Source of the DNA: Amnibacterium endophyticum
GTDB taxonomy: Bacteria > Actinomycetota > Actinomycetes > Actinomycetales > Microbacteriaceae
Assembly (NCBI RefSeq): GCF_042680685.1
Contig: NZ_JBHUEA010000016.1
Location: 1 to 64,000, forward strand
Direction: 5' to 3'
Length of the DNA stretch: 64,000 nucleotides
Shown here piece by piece: positions 57,562-64,000 of this stretch. The first letter of the stretch is position 1. The number at the start of each line of letters is the position of its first letter. Under the pieces are notes generated by a model. The model was given only the letters and a program-made list of their open reading frames with translations. It was not told the DNA's origin and searched no databases. The position numbers were made by a program, and so were the translations under genes.

Positions 57562-59399
57562 CCTTCACCCCGCCCGCCGAGTTCATCACCCGTCCCGACC
57601 TGGTCGGCCGGTTCGGCATGACCTCCTCCACCCATTGGATCGCGACCGGCACGGCGCAGTCGGTGCTCGAGCGCGGCGGCACCGCGTTCGACGCCGCGGT
57701 CGCCGGCGGCTTCGTGCTGCACCTGGTGGAGCCGCACCTGAACGGGCCGGGCGGCGACCTGGTCGGGATCTTCGCGGCGGTCGAGCAGCCGGGGCGGCCG
57801 CGGGTGTTGATGGGACAGGGCCCGGCACCGGCCGGCGCGACGGTCGAGCACCTGCGCGCCGAGGGGCTGGATCTCGTGCCCGGGGCGGGGGCGCTGGCCG
57901 CCGCGGTGCCCGGCGCGGTCGACGCGTGGCTGCTGCTGCTGCGCGACCACGGCACGTGGGAGCTCGCCGACGTGCTGGCGTACGCGCTCGCCGTCGCCCG
58001 CGACGGCCACCCGCTCTCCCCCGGCGCAGCCCGGACGATCGCGACGGTCGCCGAGCTGTTCCGCGAGGCGTGGCCGACCTCGGCGGAGCGCTGGCTGGTC
58101 GACGGCGCTGCGCCCGAGGCCGGGCAGGTGGTGCGGAACGAGGCCTGGGCGTCCGTGCTCGACCGGCTGGTCGCTGCAGGCGGGGACGCCGCGGACGGCC
58201 TCGAAGGCGAGGACGCGCGCCGGGCTCGCATCGACGCGGCCCGCGACGAGTGGGCGGGCGGATTCGTCGCCCGCATGGTCGATGCCTCCGTCCGCACGCC
58301 GCACCGTCACTCGACCGGCACGGACCACGCCGGCGTCATCCGCGCCTCGGACATGGCGGCGTTCCGCGCCTCCGTCGAGGACGCCGTGACGACGACCTTC
58401 CGCGGTCGGACGATCGCGAAGGCCGGCGCGTGGAGCCAGGGGCCGGCGCTGCTGCAGATGCTCGCGATCCTCGATCCGCTGCCCGACGAGCGGCTCGACC
58501 CCTCGACGGTCGCGGGCGCGCACACGGTCCTCGAGACGATCAAGCTGGCGCTGGCGGACCGGGAGGCCTACTACGGCGACCACGCCGTGGCGCTCGACCC
58601 GCTCCTCTCCTCTGCCTACGCGGCCGAGCGCCGCGCGCTGATCGGACCGCGCGCGTCCGCCGAGCTCCGCCCCGGTGCCGCGATGCCGGCGGGGGCGCTC
58701 CCGCCGCTGCGGATCGAGTACGCGCCGCCGGAGCGGCAGCCCGCCTTCGCCGGCGTCGGTGAGCCGACCGTGCGCTCGGCGGAGGGCGTCGTCGCGCCGA
58801 CCGGCGAGACCCGTGGCGACACGGTGCACATCGACGTCGTCGACCGATGGGGCAACACGATCTCCGTGACCCCGTCGGGCGGCTGGCTGCAGTCGTCGCC
58901 GCACATCCCCGAGCTGGGGTTCTGCCTCGGCACGCGGATGCAGATGACCTGGCTCGACGAGGAATCGGCCTCCGGGCTGGCGCCCGGCCGCCGCCCGCGC
59001 ACCACCTTGACGCCGACGCTGGTGCTGCAGGACGGCGAGCCCGTCGCGGCGCTCGGCTCCCCCGGTGGCGACCAGCAGGACCAGTGGCAGCTGCTGTATT
59101 TGCTGCGCACGATCGTGGGCGGGTACACCCCGCAGCAGGCGATCGACGCCCCGGCCCTCCACACGACCTCCTTCCCCAGCTCGTTCTGGCCGCGGACGTG
59201 GACGCCTGCCGGCGTCGTCGCGGAGGACAGGCTGGGCGAGGACGTGCTGCGGGGCCTGGAGGCGCTCGGTCACCGCGTGATCCGGTCGGGCGACTGGTCG
59301 CTCGGCCGCCTCTCCGTCGTCACCCGCGACCCGGGCAGCGGGCTGCTCGGCGCCGCCGCGAACCCCCGAGGAGGGCAGGCCCATGCCGCAGGTCGTTGA
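57558..59399 (+). CDS. Gamma-glutamyltransferase family protein
   Basis: A 613-residue Ntn-hydrolase that self-cleaves before a Thr and removes gamma-glutamyl groups from glutathione and related peptides. It has GGTAFDAAVAGGFVLHLVEP and NGPGGDL at the start, and the expected nucleophile in TRGDTVHIDVVDRWGN (GDT in place of GTT). PRTTLTPTLVLQDGEPV and GSPGGDQQDQWQLL follow. No signal peptide is seen, so hydrolysis would be intracellular after import by the surrounding ABC system. Its ATG overlaps the permease stop. Confidence 0.88.
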   Translation: MTFTPPAEFITRPDLVGRFGMTSSTHWIATGTAQSVLERGGTAFDAAVAGGFVLHLVEPHLNGPGGDLVGIFAAVEQPGRPRVLMGQGPAPAGATVEHLRAEGLDLVPGAGALAAAVPGAVDAWLLLLRDHGTWELADVLAYALAVARDGHPLSPGAARTIATVAELFREAWPTSAERWLVDGAAPEAGQVVRNEAWASVLDRLVAAGGDAADGLEGEDARRARIDAARDEWAGGFVARMVDASVRTPHRHSTGTDHAGVIRASDMAAFRASVEDAVTTTFRGRTIAKAGAWSQGPALLQMLAILDPLPDERLDPSTVAGAHTVLETIKLALADREAYYGDHAVALDPLLSSAYAAERRALIGPRASAELRPGAAMPAGALPPLRIEYAPPERQPAFAGVGEPTVRSAEGVVAPTGETRGDTVHIDVVDRWGNTISVTPSGGWLQSSPHIPELGFCLGTRMQMTWLDEESASGLAPGRRPRTTLTPTLVLQDGEPVAALGSPGGDQQDQWQLLYLLRTIVGGYTPQQAIDAPALHTTSFPSSFWPRTWTPAGVVAEDRLGEDVLRGLEALGHRVIRSGDWSLGRLSVVTRDPGSGLLGAAANPRGGQAHAAGR

Positions 59400-60996
59400 A
59401 CCCGAACCGCTGCTGAGCGTCCGCGGGCTCACCGTCGCGTTCGGCGACCGGGAGGTCGTGCACGGCGTCGACCTCGACGTCGCCCGCGGCGAGCGGGTCG
59501 CGATCGTCGGCCAGTCCGGCTCCGGCAAGTCCACAGTGGTCGCGGCGCTGCTGCGGCTCCTCCCGGGGGCGGGGCATGTGACAAGCGGCAGCATGCGGCT
59601 CGACGACGTCGACCTCGCCGCCGCCGACGAGACCGTCATGCGCGGTGTACGAGGCCGCAGGATGGGGCTCGTGCCGCAGGATCCCGGCACGAACTTGAAC
59701 CCGTCCATGCGGGTCGGTGCCCAGGTCGCAGACGCACTGCGCGCCTCCACCCGCCTCGGTCGTGCCGACGTCGCGCGGCGGACGATCGAGCTGATGACCG
59801 AGGCCGGCATCCCGGACGCCGAGCGGCGGGCGAAGCAGTACCCGCACGAGTTCTCCGGCGGCATGCGGCAGCGGGTACTGATCGCGATCGCCCTCGCGGG
59901 CGCGCCGCAGCTGCTGATCGCCGACGAGCCGACCAGCGCCCTCGACGTCACCGTGCAGCGGCGGATCCTCGACCACCTCGAGACCCTCGTCGCCGCCCGC
60001 GGCACCTCGCTGCTGCTCGTGACGCACGACCTCGCGCTCGCGGCCGAGCGGGCGGACCGGGTGGTCGTGATGCTCGACGGGCGGGTCGTCGAGCAGGGCC
60101 CCGCCGCCGCGGTGCTCGCCGCCCCCGAGCACGAGTACACGCGGCGGCTCGTCGCCGCCGCGCCCGGCGTCGCCGCCGCCCGGGACCGGGCGATGGCGCC
60201 CGCCGACGTCCCGCCGACCTCGATGCTCGTCATCGAGGACCTCGTGAAGGAGTACCGCATCCGCGGACGGCGCGAGACGGTGCGGGCACTCGACGGCGTC
60301 TCGTTCGAGGTGCCGCGCGGCGAGACGACCGCGATCGTCGGCGAGTCCGGGTCGGGCAAGACGACGATCAGCCGGATCGTCCTCGGTGTCGAGCCGGCCA
60401 CGAGCGGTCGGGTGCTGATCGACGGTCAGCGGCTCGAGGACGCGCGGGGCCCCGCCCTGAAGGCGCTGCGGCGGCGGATGCAGCCGGTGTTCCAGGACCC
60501 GTACGCCTCCCTTGACCCGACCTGGAGCGTCGAGCGGCTGGTCGACGAGCCGCTGCGCGTCTTCGGCGTCGGGGACCGCGCCGAGCGGCGGACGCGCGTC
60601 GCCGAGCTGCTCGACCAGGTCGCGCTGCCGCGCAGCGTCGCGCAGCACCGCCCGGTCGAGCTGTCCGGCGGGCAGCGGCAGCGGGTCGCGATCGCCCGCG
60701 CGCTCGCGCTGCACCCGCAACTGCTGATCTGCGACGAGGCCGTGTCGGCGCTCGACGTGCTGGTGCAGGACCAGATCCTGCGCCTGCTCGCCGACCTGCA
60801 GCAGCAGCTGGGGCTCACCTACCTCTTCATCACCCACGACCTCGCCGTGGTGCGGCAGATAGCCTCGAGCGTCGTCGTGATGCAGCGCGGCCGCCTGATG
60901 GAGCGCGGAGCCGTCGGCGACGTGTTCGATGCGCCGCAGGAGGAGTACACGCGTGAGCTGCTCGGAGCGATCCCCGGGGCGGAGCTGGTGGCCTGA
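59383..60996 (+). CDS. Double ABC ATPase of the peptide importer (DppD-DppF fusion)
   Basis: A 537-residue protein carrying two complete ABC ATPase domains. Domain 1 has Walker A VGQSGSGKSTVV, signature EFSGGMRQR and Walker B LLIADEPTSALD. Domain 2, from about residue 285, has GESGSGKTTI, ELSGGQRQR and LLICDEAVSALD. Related systems often use two separate proteins. It overlaps the gamma-glutamyltransferase end by 17 nt. It energises the two permeases. Confidence 0.93.
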   Translation: MPQVVEPEPLLSVRGLTVAFGDREVVHGVDLDVARGERVAIVGQSGSGKSTVVAALLRLLPGAGHVTSGSMRLDDVDLAAADETVMRGVRGRRMGLVPQDPGTNLNPSMRVGAQVADALRASTRLGRADVARRTIELMTEAGIPDAERRAKQYPHEFSGGMRQRVLIAIALAGAPQLLIADEPTSALDVTVQRRILDHLETLVAARGTSLLLVTHDLALAAERADRVVVMLDGRVVEQGPAAAVLAAPEHEYTRRLVAAAPGVAAARDRAMAPADVPPTSMLVIEDLVKEYRIRGRRETVRALDGVSFEVPRGETTAIVGESGSGKTTISRIVLGVEPATSGRVLIDGQRLEDARGPALKALRRRMQPVFQDPYASLDPTWSVERLVDEPLRVFGVGDRAERRTRVAELLDQVALPRSVAQHRPVELSGGQRQRVAIARALALHPQLLICDEAVSALDVLVQDQILRLLADLQQQLGLTYLFITHDLAVVRQIASSVVVMQRGRLMERGAVGDVFDAPQEEYTRELLGAIPGAELVA

Positions 60997-61008
60997 GGCG
61001 GCCGGGCG

Positions 61009-61725
61009 ATGAGCGTCATCGACGACGTCCGCCGCGACATCGTCGCCGGCGTGCTGCCGCCCGGCAGCCGGCTGACGGAGGCGTCGCTCGCGGAGCGCTA
61101 CGGCGTCTCGCGCGTGCCGGTGCGGGAGGCCCTGCGGGGCCTCGAGGGCGAGGGCTTCGTCGCGTCGCGCCCGCACGTCGGCTCCAGCGTGGCGCAGATC
61201 CCGCTCGACGAGGCCGACGACCTCTTCGCCGTGCGGGAGGCGCTCGAAATGGCGACCGCGGGCCGCGCCGCCGCCCGGGCGAAGGCGATGTTCTCGGCGC
61301 CCGCGCCCCACGCGGACTGGTGGGAGACGCGGCGCGAGCTCGAGCTGATCCTCGACGAGGGCGACGCGGCGGTGGCCCGCGACGACCTGGACCCGCTGGT
61401 GGAGCTGAACGACCGGTTCCACGTCGGGATCGCGGTCCTGTCGGGCAGCCCGACGCTCGCCTCGCTGCTGCGGCAGCTGTCGCGGAAGATCGAGTGGCTG
61501 TACGCCCTCGACACCTTCTCACGCGGGAAGCGGCTGTGGCCGGACCACCGACGGATCCTCGCCGCGATCGACGCGGGCGATCCCGGCCGCGCCGTCGAGC
61601 TGATGGGCGCGCACGTCCGCGGCTCGCGAATCGGCTGGGCCCGCCGCGGCGGCGACGCCGACCTGATCGCCGAGCTCGAGCGGGTCCCGCCCTCCGCGAC
61701 CGGAGTGCTGTCCGAGATCCTCTGA
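61009..61725 (+). CDS. GntR family regulator (FCD domain)
   Basis: A 238-residue regulator. The N-terminal winged helix is LTEASLAERYGVSRVPVREA with RGLEGEGFVASRPHVGSSV. The helical FCD ligand domain has FAVREALEMATAGRAA, ELNDRFHVGIAVLSGSPTLA and DHRRILAAIDAGDPGRAVEL, with metal-binding His and Asp residues. It ends the peptide importer operon 12 nt after the ATPase gene and probably binds the palindrome at 53978. Confidence 0.9.
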   Translation: MSVIDDVRRDIVAGVLPPGSRLTEASLAERYGVSRVPVREALRGLEGEGFVASRPHVGSSVAQIPLDEADDLFAVREALEMATAGRAAARAKAMFSAPAPHADWWETRRELELILDEGDAAVARDDLDPLVELNDRFHVGIAVLSGSPTLASLLRQLSRKIEWLYALDTFSRGKRLWPDHRRILAAIDAGDPGRAVELMGAHVRGSRIGWARRGGDADLIAELERVPPSATGVLSEIL

Positions 61726-61750
61726 GCGGAACACCTCCGCAGCCGCGGTT

Positions 61751-62263
61751 TCAGGGCCGGTTCAACCGCTCCACCAGCTCCCGCGTGAGCCACGGCGCGG
61801 AGCCCGCCCACCGCTCCACGTCCTCGGGCGGCAGCCCGACCCGCACCCGGTCCTCCGTCCAGCCCGGCGCGACGACGGTCGTCAGCAGCGCGAAGCCGTC
61901 CGGCTCGAGCAGCCGCATCCCCTTCCACGACCCGGCCGGCACGGTGATCGCGAGCTGCTGGCCGCCCGCGACGTCGTGCCCGAGCACGGTCCGCCGCGGC
62001 GCGCTCCCCTCCGTGAGCACCGCGTACTCGACCGGTCCGCCGTCGACGTGCACGTGGGTGTCGTCGGCGTCGAGCCGGTGCCACACGTTGACCGGCCGCC
62101 CCGCGTCGAGCAGGTAGTGGATCGCGCTGCAGGCCGGCAGGGTCCGCCCGCTCATCTGCACCTCGGTCGGCGAGACGGCCTGCGGCGCCCACCAGCCGGA
62201 CTCGTCCGGCAGCGGCTCGAGCCCGAGCAGGGCGATCCAGTCGCGGGCCGTCCGGATCGTCAC
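61751..62263 (-). CDS. Cupin-domain protein (DUF985-like)
   Basis: A 170-residue cupin of the DUF985/YML079w type: ARDWIALLGLEPLPDESGWW, SAIHYLLDAGRPVNVWHRLD, THVHVDGGPVEY, QLAITVPAGSWKGMRLL, VVAPGWTEDRVRVG. Members bind small ligands or act as epimerase-like proteins with unknown substrates. The GTG start is 62263. It converges on the GntR gene. Confidence 0.82.
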   Translation of the reverse strand: MTIRTARDWIALLGLEPLPDESGWWAPQAVSPTEVQMSGRTLPACSAIHYLLDAGRPVNVWHRLDADDTHVHVDGGPVEYAVLTEGSAPRRTVLGHDVAGGQQLAITVPAGSWKGMRLLEPDGFALLTTVVAPGWTEDRVRVGLPPEDVERWAGSAPWLTRELVERLNRP

Positions 62264-62280
62264 GCGGCCATCCTCGCCGC

Positions 62281-63462
62281 TCAGCGGGCGGCCGCGAGGA
62301 TCGCCTCCGCCAGCCGCTCGGCGTGCGGGGTGTTGTCGATCTGGATCGCGTCGGAGCCGAGGGTGAGGAGCACCGTGCAGATGTTCCCGGAGGAGCCGCA
62401 GCTCGACACCGCCTGCTCCCCCGACACCAGGCCCTTGAGGTCCGCCCGATGGAGCGAGCCGCGCTGCGCCGGGTCCTTCGCGACGTCGTCCACGGCCCAC
62501 GCCTGGTCGGGTCCGACCGTCACCGTTGCGATCTCGACCGGGATCTGCTGGTCCGGGTCCTCGATGTGGCAGACCGAGTCACCGACGCGCAGCTCCGCGG
62601 CGGCGTAGAGCGAGGAGAGCTTCGGGTCCGGCTGGTAGTCGGTCGCGATGCTCGTGCCCTGCACGTCGAGCGCCGGGGCGAGCGCCGCCTTCTTCAGGTA
62701 GTTCACGCAGTCCGCCTTCCCGTTCGCCGGCAGGTGCGCCGGGAACGTCAGCTGTGCGGCGCTCGCGTCCTGCACCGTGCGGAACGCGGACTCGACGGCG
62801 GGCTTCAGGCCGGCGAACACCTGGTCGTCGGTCTCCTTCGCGAAGGCCGACGTGCCGCCCTCGCGTGAGCCGGTGATCAGGTCGACCCGCACCCAGCTGG
62901 AGCCGACGGCCGCCGTCGCCCCGCAGCCGGGGTCGCCGCACGTCGCGGCTGCGGAGATCCCGGCGAACGTGCGGCGCTGGTCGGTCGGCGCGTCGCCGTA
63001 CATCGACCCGGTCCACTGGTCCGCGGCGTCCGGCAGGATCGAGACCATCAGCGTCGCGGGACCGGCCTCCGAGTTCGGGGGCCCGGCGACCCACGAGCAG
63101 GCGAGGCCGCCCGCGCCCTGCAGCGCCTTCACGCCGGTGAGCAGCCCGCCCGGGATCACGTCGTACCCGGTGCCTCCGCGCAGCACCACCCAGTCGTCGG
63201 AGGGCTGCCCCGCCGCCAGCGCCTTCACGACGTCCTGCTTCGGCACGAGGTCGTCGCAGGTGAGCGCTGAGGCTGGTGCGGCGGAGGGCGTGGCCGACGG
63301 CGTCGTGCTCGAGGCGGCGCTGGCCGGCGTGACCTGCGGCGCCGCGGGCGCGGTACCACCCTGGGAACACCCGGTCACGAGTCCGGCGACGGCCAGCGCG
63401 AGCGCGGCGGCGGCCGGTCCGGTCCATCGGGACCGCTTGGTGGAGTCGAAGGTTCCGCTCAT
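62281..63462 (-). CDS. Secreted lipoprotein of unknown function
   Basis: A 393-residue lipoprotein with a basic N-terminus, hydrophobic AAAALALAVAGLVTGC lipobox and a Ser/Thr/Ala/Pro linker. The exterior part contains repeated CDDLV/CSWV-type segments and ten or so cysteines, likely disulfide-bonded. The two halves look similar in layout (Cys-x-W, DAADQW...; ELRVGDSVCHIED), suggesting an internal duplication typical of DUF3558-like lipoproteins; that assignment is tentative. An ATG at 63468 is an alternative start. Confidence 0.7.
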   Translation of the reverse strand: MSGTFDSTKRSRWTGPAAAALALAVAGLVTGCSQGGTAPAAPQVTPASAASSTTPSATPSAAPASALTCDDLVPKQDVVKALAAGQPSDDWVVLRGGTGYDVIPGGLLTGVKALQGAGGLACSWVAGPPNSEAGPATLMVSILPDAADQWTGSMYGDAPTDQRRTFAGISAAATCGDPGCGATAAVGSSWVRVDLITGSREGGTSAFAKETDDQVFAGLKPAVESAFRTVQDASAAQLTFPAHLPANGKADCVNYLKKAALAPALDVQGTSIATDYQPDPKLSSLYAAAELRVGDSVCHIEDPDQQIPVEIATVTVGPDQAWAVDDVAKDPAQRGSLHRADLKGLVSGEQAVSSCGSSGNICTVLLTLGSDAIQIDNTPHAERLAEAILAAAR

Positions 63463-63555
63463 ACCCATGGACTGTCCGCTCGGACCGTGACGGTTCCCTG
63501 GGCGCCGTGATCCGGATGCGGAAGCGTGCTGCCCATTCCCCTCCGCCGATCGCTC

Positions 63556-63581
63556 CCCCGCTGGTCGAGCCTGTCGCGACC
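63556..63581. repeat. Dispersed CTGGTCGAGCCTGTCG repeat
   Basis: CCCCGCTGGTCGAGCCTGTC followed by GCGACC matches the intergenic repeat common in Microbacteriaceae. Related bases occur at 47110..47167. It lies between the divergent lipoprotein and HNH-like genes. Confidence 0.6.
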
Positions 63582-63621
63582 ACCGACCGGAAGCACCCGC
63601 GCTTCCGCGTACCGTCGCAGG

Positions 63622-64000
63622 GTGAGCACCCTGCAGGAGGTCGGCGACCGGGACGGCTGGCGCTGCTGGCTCTGCGACGAGCCGGTGGACCCGGACATGA
63701 GCGTGAACGACCCGCGCGGCCCCAGCGTCGACGCCGTCACGAGCGCGAAGCCGAAGAAGGGCGCCGCGGTCCCCGAGCGGCTCGCGCACCGCGCCTGCAA
63801 CACCCGGAAGGGCGCGGTGAAGGCGGTCGTGCCGTGGTCGCCCGACCTGTTCGTCCTCGACCCGGCGCCGATCGTGGAGACCGTGGAGCGGCTGTCCCGC
63901 AAGGGCGGCCGCGAGGTCGTGGCCCGCTGCCCGAGCCGCGACGACGCGGAGCGCGCCGGCGACTGGCTGGTCGACCGCCTGTCCCGCTTCGCCCCGGACC
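63622..64000 (+). CDS. HNH-like zinc protein (3' truncated by window end)
   Basis: The 126 visible residues begin MSTLQEVGDRDGWRCWLC and continue with a second half-site LAHRACNTRKG, a CxxC...H-x-x-C-N pattern like HNH nucleases and their structural relatives. Homologues are common single genes in actinobacteria. TACCGT at 63610-63615 is 6 nt before the GTG. The reading frame runs off the right edge. Confidence 0.7.
   Translation, partial: MSTLQEVGDRDGWRCWLCDEPVDPDMSVNDPRGPSVDAVTSAKPKKGAAVPERLAHRACNTRKGAVKAVVPWSPDLFVLDPAPIVETVERLSRKGGREVVARCPSRDDAERAGDWLVDRLSRFAPD

Noticed and set aside
1..64000. Prophage, insertion sequence, integron, rRNA or tRNA genes
   Set aside because: I found no transposase, integrase or phage structural motifs and no tRNA-like cloverleaf segments in the short intergenic gaps. 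A dedicated tRNA search would be needed to exclude one fully.

Overview
The window is very GC-rich, gene-dense chromosomal DNA. Strong G/C third positions, many GTG starts, stop/start overlaps (GTGA, ATGA, TGATG) and -10-like hexamers placed 5 to 7 nt before start codons point to an actinobacterium. The gene content (NgcEFG-type sugar importer, DUF4126, DUF2252, twin Ser/Thr kinases) and short dispersed copies resembling the CTGGTCGAGCCTGTCGAGAC repeat suggest Microbacteriaceae; the family assignment is inference. I see no rRNA, tRNA, phage, transposase or CRISPR.

Layout. 1-15 kb: small membrane proteins, DUF2252, YbaK-like deacylase, alpha/beta hydrolases, a cold-shock gene, a carotenoid oxygenase with a flavin disulfide reductase, and an MFS efflux pump with its MarR regulator. 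15-21 kb: LysR/MFS divergent pair, a propeller lipoprotein and aminopeptidase N. 21-32.4 kb: an amino-sugar locus. A leftward seven-gene operon (RpiR regulator, SIS protein, NgcE-like binding protein, two permeases, GH3 hexosaminidase, NagB) is divergent from a gene fusing a BadF-type sugar kinase to an O-GlcNAcase-like GNAT domain; nagA lies nearby. Together these would import chito-oligosaccharides or wall sugars, hydrolyse, phosphorylate, deacetylate and deaminate them to fructose-6-phosphate. 34.7-39 kb: Old Yellow Enzyme, then a compact five-gene redox operon (Ser-rich membrane protein, ApbE, ferric-reductase-like heme protein, NuoF-like flavoprotein, ferredoxin). 39-48 kb: exonuclease, nitrilase-family hydrolase, alcohol dehydrogenase, adenine deaminase-like enzyme, aldo/keto reductase and a second cold-shock gene. 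48.5-52.2 kb: two related transmembrane Ser/Thr kinases around a GtrA-like gene. 54-61.7 kb: oligopeptide-type ABC operon with gamma-glutamyltransferase and a GntR/FCD regulator, preceded by a perfect GTTGTATACAAC palindrome. The right end holds a cupin, a lipoprotein and a truncated HNH-like gene.

Across the window there are (i) five copies of an unrecognised small membrane-protein family sharing an LRRRLYRPGA-type N-terminus, (ii) several intergenic repeat families, two of them long palindromes with compensating arm changes placed just after stop codons, and (iii) candidate operators for the MarR, LysR, RpiR and GntR regulators.
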